Below, in pieces: positions 16,737 through 23,970 of a stretch of 52,123 nucleotides of DNA. The notes beneath the pieces were generated by a model. It ran no database searches. It saw only the letters and a list, made by a program, of their open reading frames with translations, and was not told the origin of the DNA. The translations under genes and the position numbers were made by a program. Source of the DNA: Candidatus Niyogibacteria bacterium CG10_big_fil_rev_8_21_14_0_10_42_19 (GTDB lineage Bacteria; Patescibacteriota; Minisyncoccia; 1-14-0-10-42-19); the NCBI GenBank assembly GCA_002774705.1, contig PFCN01000033.1:1277-53399 (forward strand). Reading direction: 5' to 3'. The number at the start of each line of letters is the position of its first letter. Positions within the stretch are counted from its first letter, which is position 1.

Positions 16737-17933
16737 ATGGTAAAAAAATATCTTAATGAATCCGAAATTTTTATCCGAAACGTTGAAAAAATGATCGGGT
16801 CGGAGGAATTCGAGAAAAAATTGAAAGGACCTAAAAAATTGCGGATAAAATACGGGGTGGATGTTACAGCTCCTTTTTTACACATAGGACACGCCGTAAA
16901 CCTTTGGCTGATGCGCTCTTTCCAGGAAGAAGGGCATAAAGTGGTCTTTCTTATCGGGGATTTTACAACCAAAATCGGGGACCCGACCGGGAAGACGCAG
17001 ACCCGCCCTAAAATTTCGGACGCCGACATCAAAAAGGGAACGAAAGAATTCATAAAACAAGTTTCAAAAATATTACTTACCGATAAAAAAGTTTTTGAGG
17101 TTAGAAAAAACTCCGAATGGTTCTCGCGCATGAAGCCGGCCCAATTCATTGAGCTTTTTTCGAACATAACCCATGCCCAAATAATACAACGCGACATGTT
17201 CCAGGAAAGGATAAAAAAAGGAGACGAGATATATATCCATGAAATGCTCTACCCCATCTTCCAGGGTTATGATTCGGTGATGATAAGGTCGGACGCGACC
17301 ATAATCGGATCGGACCAGCTTTTTAACGAAATGATGGGACGAAACCTCCAAAAAATATTCGGACAAGACCCCCAAACCATCATAACAACAAAGATCACTC
17401 CGGGCATTCACGGCGGACCAAAACAATCAAAAAGTCTCGATAATTACGTCGCGATAGAAGACAGCGCTGAGAATAAATTCGGAAAAATAATGAGCCTCCC
17501 CGATGATCTAATCATCCAATATCTTGAGACCTACACCACAATGCCTTCGGCCGAAATAGAAAAAAACAAAAAAGAACTGGAAGATAAAAAAATAAACCCT
17601 ATGTCCGTAAAAAAAGAATTGGCCCGGGAAATAATAAAACGTTACCACAGTAAAAAAGAAGTTTTGAAAGCCGAGGAGTTTTTTAAAAAAACCTTCCAGG
17701 AAAAAAAACTTCCCCAAGAAACTCCTTCAAAAAAAATAGACTCGAGTAAACCGATAATATACGTTTTACATGAGATAGGACTCACCCGGTCGATTTCGGA
17801 CTCAAGGAGGCTGATCAATTCCGGAGCGGTTGAGTTTGAAGGAGAAATAATAAAAGATCCCCGCCATAAATTAATAACTCAAGGCGTCCTGCGTGTCGGC
17901 AAAAAGAAATTCGTAAAAATAATACCCAAATAA
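16737..17933 (+). CDS. tyrS: tyrosine--tRNA ligase
   Basis: A 398-residue class I synthetase: HIGH signature at 49-52 in DVTAPFLHIGHAVN, the tRNA/tyrosine-binding region with QGYDSVMIRSDATIIGSDQ, a KMSKS-type loop written KQSKS (229-233), and a C-terminal S4 RNA-binding domain (~335-395). The DVTAP...HIGH arrangement matches the TyrZ-like subgroup rather than the classical E. coli type. Followed by a strong terminator. Confidence 0.93.
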   Translation: MVKKYLNESEIFIRNVEKMIGSEEFEKKLKGPKKLRIKYGVDVTAPFLHIGHAVNLWLMRSFQEEGHKVVFLIGDFTTKIGDPTGKTQTRPKISDADIKKGTKEFIKQVSKILLTDKKVFEVRKNSEWFSRMKPAQFIELFSNITHAQIIQRDMFQERIKKGDEIYIHEMLYPIFQGYDSVMIRSDATIIGSDQLFNEMMGRNLQKIFGQDPQTIITTKITPGIHGGPKQSKSLDNYVAIEDSAENKFGKIMSLPDDLIIQYLETYTTMPSAEIEKNKKELEDKKINPMSVKKELAREIIKRYHSKKEVLKAEEFFKKTFQEKKLPQETPSKKIDSSKPIIYVLHEIGLTRSISDSRRLINSGAVEFEGEIIKDPRHKLITQGVLRVGKKKFVKIIPK

Positions 17934-17964
17934 CAAAAACTCCGCGTGGCGCGGAGTTTTTGTT
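17932..17964. terminator. strong bidirectional terminator after tyrS
   Basis: A perfect 15-bp stem, AACAAAAACTCCGCG with CGCGGAGTTTTTGTT around a TGG loop, begins at the tyrS stop codon. It has A and T tracts on either side and also lies just after the convergent microprotein gene. Confidence 0.92.
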
Positions 17965-17969
17965 ATTAA

Positions 17970-18077
17970 TTATACCTCTTCTTCTTCTCCTGCCTCCTCT
18001 TCATCCTCAACACCCTCATCTTCTGCCGACTCTTCGTTCTCTTCTTCATCCGAAAAACGAAATTCGTTAAGAATCAT
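17970..18077 (-). CDS. acidic 35-residue microprotein
   Basis: An ATG-to-TAA frame of 35 codons, starting MILNEFRFSDEEE and continuing as an almost unbroken Glu/Asp tract to the end (about 19 acidic residues and one Arg). It lies between two convergent or flanking genes, directly next to the tyrS terminator, and fills an otherwise empty 330-nt gap. The short hydrophobic-aromatic head followed by a pure acidic tail suggests a small adaptor or charge-based binding protein, but no function is known to me. No Shine-Dalgarno site is visible. Translation is inferred from the orderly frame and composition. Confidence 0.5.
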   Translation of the reverse strand: MILNEFRFSDEEENEESAEDEGVEDEEEAGEEEEV

Positions 18078-18265
18078 AAAATATACTGGCTAATTATTAA
18101 AAACGACCTATCTTTCACCTGTCCTTAAAATAAACATTGGACTGGTTTGAATAGATATAGCAAACAGAATCAAGCTTGTAAAGAGTATTATCGATGGTTG
18201 TGGATAATCATAAAAAAGGGCGTATTATAAAGATATATGCTTAAAAAATTTATGGCCGGGTTTAA

Positions 18266-19168
18266 ATGAAAAATATAAAATTGAAAAATTTAACCTCCTT
18301 CCGTCTGGGTGGAGGCGCCAGAGTCATGTACTGCTTAGAGGAAAAAAACGCCCCCTTAATCCTGAAAAACCTGATAAAGAAAAAAATAAATTATTTTGTA
18401 GTCGGCGGAGGAACAAATATTATCGCATCCGATAAAGGTTTTGAAGGCGTGATCGTAAAAATTTCTTTTAATAAGATCCAGGTTTTAAAAAGCGGGATCC
18501 TGTGCGATGCGGGCGCGCCTTTAATGAAACTGGTTAACGAGGCTAATCGTTCCGGTTTTGCGGGCTTTGAAACCCTGGCCGGAATCCCCGGAACAGTCGG
18601 AGGGGCTCTTTTCGGAAATGCCGGCGCTTACGGAAAAGAGGTTTCCGAGGGCTTGAGCAAAATAAAAATATTTGACGGCTCTCGCGTTCGCTGGATCGCA
18701 AAAAATAAATGCGCATTTGCATACAGAGACAGTATTTTTAAAAAAAGGCCGTGGGTCATACTCCAGGCTCTTTTTAAATTAAAAAGGGGGGATAAAAAAA
18801 ATTTAATTAAAAAATCAAAAGAAATAATTTGTATCCGAAATAAAAAATATCCCCCTGATCTTAAGTGCGCAGGGTCTATTTTTAAAAATATCCCAGTCAA
18901 AAGCAGTATGGGACAAAAGCTTATAAAAAAAATGCCTCCGGAAAAGATTATCGGAGGGAAAATACCGGTAGGCTTTCTTCTTGAAACCGTCGGCGCTAAA
19001 GGAATGAGGGTTGGAGAAATAAGGGTTTCGGAAGATCACGCAAATCTCTTGATAAATAATGGGCGGGGCAAAGCCGATGAGGTCAAAACTATCATCAACA
19101 ATCTCAAGCTAAAAATAAAAAGAAAGTACGGAGTTGTTTTGGAAGAGGAGGTAAGATATCTTGAGTAG
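18266..19168 (+). CDS. murB: UDP-N-acetylenolpyruvoylglucosamine reductase
   Basis: A 300-residue FAD enzyme that reduces UDP-GlcNAc-enolpyruvate to UDP-MurNAc using NADPH. The FAD-binding segment VVGGGTNIIASDKGF and the ETLAGIPGTVGGALFGNAGAYG loop are clear. The catalytic serine sits in the AGSIFKN motif (Ser203), and the C-terminal EDHANLLINNG is conserved. The length fits the shorter type of MurB. The start has no ribosome site, but a -10-like TATTAT lies about 40 nt upstream. Together with the MurE-like ligase and the PBP it shows that peptidoglycan is made. Confidence 0.94.
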   Translation: MKNIKLKNLTSFRLGGGARVMYCLEEKNAPLILKNLIKKKINYFVVGGGTNIIASDKGFEGVIVKISFNKIQVLKSGILCDAGAPLMKLVNEANRSGFAGFETLAGIPGTVGGALFGNAGAYGKEVSEGLSKIKIFDGSRVRWIAKNKCAFAYRDSIFKKRPWVILQALFKLKRGDKKNLIKKSKEIICIRNKKYPPDLKCAGSIFKNIPVKSSMGQKLIKKMPPEKIIGGKIPVGFLLETVGAKGMRVGEIRVSEDHANLLINNGRGKADEVKTIINNLKLKIKRKYGVVLEEEVRYLE

Positions 19169-19278
19169 ACTCAAGATTCGGGGTTAAAAATTTCGGCCGT
19201 TGTTTAAAAGTTTGTTTCGTTTTTACTTATCAATAACCTTGGCTCTTGAATTAAAATTTTTAACTTTAAATCTTGAGT
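19158..19278. other. three-arm inverted repeat at the murB 3' end (alternative hairpins)
   Basis: Three arms can pair in two exclusive ways. ATCTTGAGT (19158-19166, overlapping the murB stop) pairs with ACTCAAGAT (19169-19177). Alternatively, that second arm extended to ACTCAAGATT plus GTTAAAAATTT (19183-19193) pairs with AAATTTTTAAC (19254-19264) and AATCTTGAGT (19269-19278), which is followed by a short T run. It lies between the convergent genes murB and ruvC, where a terminator is expected. Confidence 0.6.
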
Positions 19279-19288
19279 TTTTAGCCGA

Positions 19289-19771
19289 TCAGGTCATCCC
19301 CAACCCCGACAACGCCACCGCTATCGCGTCCGCCTTATCATCCGGCTGAGGAGTTTCTTTAAGTCCCAAAAGGATGGTTATCATTTTTTGAACTTGCTTT
19401 TTATCGGCCTTCCCGTATCCGCAAACCGAGCTTTTTACCTGTGTCGGCGTAAATTCATAAACAGGCCTCGACCCCGCGAAAAAAATTATAACTCCCCTCA
19501 CTTCGGCCACGTTCATTGCTGTTTTTTGATTCGTATGAAAAAAAAGTTTTTCCATGGCGAGCGCGTCAGGACTGTGTTTATTTAAAAGTTTTTTTACGTG
19601 TTCCCCTATTAAAACCAATCTCTCGGGATAAGAAATTTTAGCCGAAGTTTCAAAACATCCGGCATCAATAAGAACATCTTTATTCCCGGAACGCTCCAAA
19701 ACAGCCCAACCGAGCCGTCCGTAGCCGGGGTCAAAACCGAGAATTTTTTTATTTATCTTGTAGGTCGGCAT
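19289..19771 (-). CDS. ruvC: Holliday junction resolvase RuvC
   Basis: A 160-residue endonuclease cutting Holliday junctions. RNase H-fold catalytic acids are visible: Asp in GFDPGYGRLGW, Glu in ALAMEKLFF, and the Asp pair in PDDKADAIAVAL. The ATG at 19771 is chosen because an AAGAGG site lies 8 nt upstream and the family begins near here; a TTG upstream would add 15 residues. It overlaps the end of yebC by 23 nt, so translation is coupled. Part of the ruvB to ruvC operon. Confidence 0.94.
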   Translation of the reverse strand: MPTYKINKKILGFDPGYGRLGWAVLERSGNKDVLIDAGCFETSAKISYPERLVLIGEHVKKLLNKHSPDALAMEKLFFHTNQKTAMNVAEVRGVIIFFAGSRPVYEFTPTQVKSSVCGYGKADKKQVQKMITILLGLKETPQPDDKADAIAVALSGLGMT

Positions 19772-20294
19772 TTGAATAGACCTCTTGAATATCGTCGTTA
19801 TTATCAAGAGCTTCAAAAAGTTTTAACAAAGACCCCTCGTCTGCCTCCGAGACAGCTGTGTCGGATTTCGCCTCCCAACCATCTTCCGTTTTGTTAAAAA
19901 GGAATTTTGCCGAACCGGGACCCGCCATTTTTGCGCCGTGGTCCGATAAAACATGCTTAATCTCCTGTGTCGTACGGTTAACGCTGTCGGTAATTCCGGT
20001 TACCATTATTGCGACTCCACCCGGGCCATATGCTTCGATCAAAAATTCAATCAACGCCTCTTTGTCCGCGCTTGAACCTCTTTTAATGGCGCGCTCTATA
20101 TTATCCGAAGGCATGTTGATTTCTTTTGCTTTGGATATGGCGAGTCGTAATACCGGATTTGTTTCGGGATCCGGTCCTTTTTCTCTTGCCGCTAAAGTAA
20201 TATAACGGGACAATTTGGAGTAAAGTTGACCCTTCTTTTTGTCGGTCGCCGCTTTTTTATGTTTTATTTGAGACCATTTGGAGTGTCCTGACAT
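19749..20294 (-). CDS. YebC/TACO1 family protein (shortened)
   Basis: A 181-residue YebC/PmpR family protein, beginning MSGHSKWSQIKHKKAATDKKKG as the family does. These proteins are described as transcription regulators and, more recently, as ribosome-associated factors that relieve translation stalling. Usual length is near 240. Here the N-terminal domain and the first half of the second are normal, but about 60 residues are missing between FLFNKTEDGW and EALDNNDDIQEVYSNAD, which removes most of the third-domain fold. It sits between the PH-domain gene and ruvC; yebC next to ruvC is a common arrangement in bacteria. Confidence 0.88.
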   Translation of the reverse strand: MSGHSKWSQIKHKKAATDKKKGQLYSKLSRYITLAAREKGPDPETNPVLRLAISKAKEINMPSDNIERAIKRGSSADKEALIEFLIEAYGPGGVAIMVTGITDSVNRTTQEIKHVLSDHGAKMAGPGSAKFLFNKTEDGWEAKSDTAVSEADEGSLLKLFEALDNNDDIQEVYSNADLQDK

Positions 20295-20299
20295 ATTTT

Positions 20300-20806
20300 T
20301 TATTTATGATTATTTTTAAATTTATTTGATTGCTCCAAAATAAGATCTTTTATGCCGGTAACATCCGGAATATCTTGAGCGGTAAAAGGGCGGCTGCCCG
20401 CTGTCTGCACCCGAATATTCCCGTATTTTAATATCGTAGCGATAAAGTTTGGAGTCTCTGATGTTACGTCCTGGATACGATCAAGTGAAAATTCCGAAAC
20501 CTCTCTCCTAAACAACCCCTTCTGCTCAATATCAACTATCCTTTTGTCGGTAATTATCCAAATATCAAGATAATAATCTATCCATCTCGTAAAAGCGGTA
20601 AAAAAAATAACTAAAACATAGACACTGAACAAATATTTAATTACAGGAAGAGCCAAATCGCCCCCGCCAATAACCGGCCCCGCGAACATAAATAAGACTA
20701 CGGGTAAAAAAAGCATGAGAATAATAATTAATATTTTCTCCGCTATGATTATCCAGTGCCGGTGAACTATTTTAATAATTTTTTCTTCCGAACGCAGTTT
20801 GAACAT
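20300..20806 (-). CDS. membrane protein with bacterial PH-like domain (bPH2)
   Basis: A 168-residue protein with two membrane helices (~22-44 and ~55-76) followed by a bPH2-type beta domain. The diagnostic run is YYLDIWIITDKRIVDIEQKGLFRREVSEFSLDRIQDV, then LKYGNIRVQTAG. Such YdbS/YdbT-like proteins are of unknown function, with possible roles in envelope stress. It overlaps the end of the small upstream membrane protein gene by 35 nt and precedes yebC by 5 nt, so it is within the ruv operon. Confidence 0.78.
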   Translation of the reverse strand: MFKLRSEEKIIKIVHRHWIIIAEKILIIILMLFLPVVLFMFAGPVIGGGDLALPVIKYLFSVYVLVIFFTAFTRWIDYYLDIWIITDKRIVDIEQKGLFRREVSEFSLDRIQDVTSETPNFIATILKYGNIRVQTAGSRPFTAQDIPDVTGIKDLILEQSNKFKNNHK

Positions 20807-21011
20807 AAAAAATTAATTTCTCCCACGGAATATTAAAAAAATAAATAATGGAAACGATAATCAATATAAAAATAGCCACCATAAATATCCACGTCACCCA
20901 TTTTAATTTGTCTTGAGACGGAGCATATTCTTGATAATGATAAAAAATAGCGAAAACAAAACCTATCACAACCGCGGAAAAAACAATGTGTAAGATCAAA
21001 AACAATGTCAT
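20772..21011 (-). CDS. small membrane protein, unknown function
   Basis: A 79-residue protein with two hydrophobic segments (~2-24 and ~37-59), starting MTLFLILHIVFSAV and ending in a basic tail. The ATG at 21011 is used; the longer frame starts with a TTG and overlaps ruvB. It sits between ruvB and the PH-domain gene, with overlaps or tiny gaps on each side, so it is surely part of that operon. I do not recognise a family. Confidence 0.6.
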   Translation of the reverse strand: MTLFLILHIVFSAVVIGFVFAIFYHYQEYAPSQDKLKWVTWIFMVAIFILIIVSIIYFFNIPWEKLIFYVQTAFGRKNY

Positions 21012-21015
21012 ATTT

Positions 21016-22029
21016 TTATGAAAAAAGCTCAAGGTCTCGGGGAGCCTCTTTCCCTAAATACTCCCACGCCGATCTTGTCGCCACCCTTCCTCTGGGAGTC
21101 CGTTTTATAAAACCAATCCTCAAAAGATAAGGTTCGTTCACTTCTTCAATTGTAGCATTTTCTTCGGAGGTAGCGGCGGCAATCGTCTGCAAACCCACCG
21201 GCCCTCCTCCGAATTTATCCACTATGGCTGAAAGTATTCTTCGGTCGGCCTCATCCAATCCTTTGTGATCAATACCGATAAGTTCCAGAGTTTTTTTGGC
21301 GACGTCCAGGTCAATCGAAGCAGACCCATGCACCTGAGCGTAATCACGCGCCCGTTTAAGAAGGCGGTTTGCGATACGTGGAGTTGCCCGGCTTCGCGCA
21401 GCGATATATTCTGCGGCATCTGCTTTAAGATCCACGCTTAAAACCGAGGAGGATTTTTTTATAATCTCCTTTAGTTCGTTTTCGTTATAAAAATCGAGGC
21501 GGAAAGAGCCACCGGAAAAACGGGACCTTAACGGAGCTGAAATTAGCGAGGCTCTGGTCGTGGCTGCAATCAAAGTGAAGGGTGGAAGATCAAGTTGGAT
21601 AGAGCGAGCCCCGGGTCCTTTCCCTATGATTATATCGATGGTTCTGTTCTCTAAAGCAGGATATAATACTTCCTCTATAGCTTTATTCAAACGATGAGCC
21701 TCATCAATAAAAAGAACATCCCCGGGCGACAAGTTTGTTAACAAAGAAGCGAGGTCTCCCACTCTTTCTATGGCTGGTCCTGACGTAACTTTAATTTGAG
21801 CGTCCATTTCTTTGGCGACCAAATGAGCTAAAGTGGTTTTGCCGAGTCCTGGCGGACCATAAAAAAATAAATGCTCAACGGATTCTTTTCGTCCTTTAGC
21901 GGCTTGAATAAGAATCGAAAGATTCCTCTTAGCTATTTCCTGCCCTATATAATCACCCCAAGAAGAGGGTCTTAACGCCGTTTCAATAGACTTATCGTCG
22001 GGATCCTGGTTTGACGAAATAAGATTCAT
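21016..22029 (-). CDS. ruvB: Holliday junction branch migration ATPase RuvB
   Basis: A 337-residue AAA+ motor: Walker A GPPGLGKTTL, Walker B LFIDEAHRL, sensor 1 TLIAATTRAS, arginine finger SAPLRSRF, and the C-terminal winged helix (GPVGLQTIAAATSEE, RTPRGRVAT). RuvB drives branch migration with RuvA. It heads an operon with a small membrane protein, a PH-domain protein, yebC and ruvC. Its promoter region is back to back with that of the 6S-like RNA. Confidence 0.96.
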   Translation of the reverse strand: MNLISSNQDPDDKSIETALRPSSWGDYIGQEIAKRNLSILIQAAKGRKESVEHLFFYGPPGLGKTTLAHLVAKEMDAQIKVTSGPAIERVGDLASLLTNLSPGDVLFIDEAHRLNKAIEEVLYPALENRTIDIIIGKGPGARSIQLDLPPFTLIAATTRASLISAPLRSRFSGGSFRLDFYNENELKEIIKKSSSVLSVDLKADAAEYIAARSRATPRIANRLLKRARDYAQVHGSASIDLDVAKKTLELIGIDHKGLDEADRRILSAIVDKFGGGPVGLQTIAAATSEENATIEEVNEPYLLRIGFIKRTPRGRVATRSAWEYLGKEAPRDLELFS

Positions 22030-22065
22030 GATTATTATATTAAATTGTCGTGGTTGTTAATGCTA

Positions 22066-22094
22066 TTGACAAATAAGATTTTTTAGAATATAAT
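22066..22094 (+). promoter_or_regulatory. perfect consensus sigma70 promoter driving the structured RNA
   Basis: TTGACA (22066-22071) and TATAAT (22089-22094), 17 nt apart, is the exact consensus on the plus strand. No open reading frame follows, only the structured RNA. Expected start near 22101. Confidence 0.9.
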
Positions 22095-22151
22095 GCAACG
22101 TATTGAATTCAAATTAATTAAAAACTTACTTAGCTCTTCAAGTTTTTTTAG

Positions 22152-22293
22152 CTCCCAAGTCTCTAGGCAATTGAAGGCCAACACCTTAACCGGAATTATT
22201 CGCAGAGGACATGCTGGCTTCGGCTGGAATGCCCCTCGGAATAACTCTAAACCCGTTGTATAATACGGCGGGAATTGCCTAGAGATTTGAGAG
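22152..22293 (+). ncRNA. 6S-like structured RNA (SsrS candidate)
   Basis: A rod-shaped RNA of about 142 nt. The closing stem pairs 22152-22172 with 22273-22293: 19 Watson-Crick pairs, one G-U and one mismatch. Then a 5' internal strand with a small AAGG/CCTT hairpin faces a 3' strand holding a CCGT/ACGG hairpin. Above this is a second long stem (GAATTATTC with GAATAACTC, then GAGG/CCTC) capped by a TTCG loop. The closed stem, central asymmetric bubble with a small 3' hairpin, and apical stem are the architecture of 6S RNA, which mimics an open promoter and holds sigma70 RNA polymerase. Assignment is by shape only. A 50-nt leader before the stem would have to be trimmed. Confidence 0.6.
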
Positions 22294-22316
22294 TTATCTT
22301 GTTCCGATAACTCTTT
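22291..22316 (+). terminator. hairpin ending the structured RNA
   Basis: GAGTTATC (22291-22298) pairs with GATAACTC (22306-22313), followed by TTT. It overlaps the last codons of the convergent pilus ATPase gene. Confidence 0.55.
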
Positions 22317-23970
22317 CCAACTCCTCTAGAGTAGTTTCACCCTCTATAACTTTTAAAAATCCATCCTGAATAAGTGATGGCATGTTTTGGCGCTTCATTT
22401 CCTGCACTAAGTCGTTTTGGCTCGGATTTTGCATTATTAAATGCTCAACTTTATCGTCTATAAGAAGGATTTCAAAGGCACCTACTCTTCCTTTATACCC
22501 GGTGTTATTACATTCTTGGCATTTTTTCGGCCTCCAAAGCAAAATATTTTTTTCATCAATCTTTTCTTTACCGGGAATGTCGGGGAAGTTTTTTATAATG
22601 TTTTTTATCACCTCCATTTCTTCGTCGGTGGCCTTGCTTTGTCCTCGGCAATTTTTGCACAGCCTTCTTATTAAACGCTGGGCCATTGCAATGTTTATAG
22701 CAGGCGCGATGATCGAGGGTTTTACGCCAAGGTCTATCAGACGCGGAATAGTCCCCGCGGCATCATTGGTGTGGAGGGTTGAGAACACCAAATGACCGGT
22801 GAGCGCCGCGTGCATCGCGGTGTTGGCGGTTTCGAGGTCTCTTATTTCACCGACAAGTAGAATATCCGGATCCTGGCGCAGGATTGAACGAAGGCCGTCC
22901 GCAAAAGTATATCCTTCTTTAGTGTTAACTTGGGTCTGAGTAATACCGGGTATGTGATATTCTATCGGGTCTTCAATGGTTATTATTTTTTCCCCTGGTG
23001 TTTTTTTTCTACGAATAAAAGCGTAAAGGGTCGTGGTTTTGCCCGAACCCGTAGGGCCGGTCGTTAAAATCATCCCGTTGGGCGCTTTTAATTCCTGGTC
23101 AATAATCTTTAAAAATTGCTGAGACATCCCCAAGTCTTCCAAGGTCAATGCGATCGTTTTGGGATTCAATATCCTAAGCACGATAGATTCTCCGTACGGT
23201 CCAGGAAGAATTGATGTACGAATTTCTATATTGGTGTTCTCAAGTTTGATTGTAAAACGGCCGTCTTGAGGTTCCTCGTGGACGTTTAATTTTAATTCCG
23301 AGATTAGTTTTGTTCTTGATAATAAAAGTTTATACGCGCGAACCGTAAAAGTTATTATATCTTGCAGAACCCCGTCAAGCCTTAGTCTCATCAACGCTTC
23401 TTCCTCTCTGGGCTCAATATGAACGTCGGAAGCCTCTAATTGAAGCGCCCCCGCGAGAATCACTTCGAGAATTTCGGAGGTTTGTCTTTGTTTTTTTGAA
23501 TTAATGGTCGGAATAATAAGGTCTCTGAATTGTTCCACGTTCGTCACCCGTTGAACAAACTCTTTTATTCTCTCGGGCGAAACTTCAATAAATCCTTTTT
23601 TAAGCTCAACGAATTCCGGGACCTCGGCGTAGCGCGACCAGGCTCTCTGGAGACTATTGTCGGAAACCATAAAAATTTTTAAAACATACCCTTCTCTTTC
23701 AAGTTCGTCTAAAATTTCACGGGTTTGCGACATTTCCGGATTTCTGGTAGCCACCTGTAAGGATTTGCCTACTTTTTGAAATACGGCGACTTTACCCTGA
23801 ACGGCTTTCTGTTCGGTTACTAAGCGCAAGGCGTCAAGGTCTATAGTCATTTTAGAGAGGTCTATATATGGAATATTCCTTTTTTTTGAAATCATCTGCG
23901 CTAAGTCTTCCTCTTCGCGCTCACGAAGCTCTTTTAACATCTCTTCTGACCCGTCTTTCCCTATTATCAT
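22294..23970 (-). CDS. PilB/GspE-type secretion ATPase (copy 1)
   Basis: A 558-residue hexameric motor ATPase for type IV pilus or type II secretion assembly. The N-terminal T2SSE_N region (~20-120) is followed by the ATPase core: SDVHIEP near 181, Walker A GPTGSGKT (305-312), the Asp box ITIEDPIEYH, Walker B ILLVGEIRD, the His box STLHTNDA, and a zinc site CKNC...CQEC. Extension-type rather than retraction-type by length and zinc motif. Its start overlaps the stop of the DHH-like gene by one base, so the two are coupled, away from the main pilus locus. Confidence 0.92.
   Translation of the reverse strand: MIIGKDGSEEMLKELREREEEDLAQMISKKRNIPYIDLSKMTIDLDALRLVTEQKAVQGKVAVFQKVGKSLQVATRNPEMSQTREILDELEREGYVLKIFMVSDNSLQRAWSRYAEVPEFVELKKGFIEVSPERIKEFVQRVTNVEQFRDLIIPTINSKKQRQTSEILEVILAGALQLEASDVHIEPREEEALMRLRLDGVLQDIITFTVRAYKLLLSRTKLISELKLNVHEEPQDGRFTIKLENTNIEIRTSILPGPYGESIVLRILNPKTIALTLEDLGMSQQFLKIIDQELKAPNGMILTTGPTGSGKTTTLYAFIRRKKTPGEKIITIEDPIEYHIPGITQTQVNTKEGYTFADGLRSILRQDPDILLVGEIRDLETANTAMHAALTGHLVFSTLHTNDAAGTIPRLIDLGVKPSIIAPAINIAMAQRLIRRLCKNCRGQSKATDEEMEVIKNIIKNFPDIPGKEKIDEKNILLWRPKKCQECNNTGYKGRVGAFEILLIDDKVEHLIMQNPSQNDLVQEMKRQNMPSLIQDGFLKVIEGETTLEELERVIGTR

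Noticed and set aside
22152..22293. The structured RNA as tmRNA, SRP RNA or RNase P RNA
   Set aside because: No tRNA-like end or tag frame, no SRP GGAAG/AGCA apical motif, and too short for RNase P RNA; the rod with central bubble fits 6S best.
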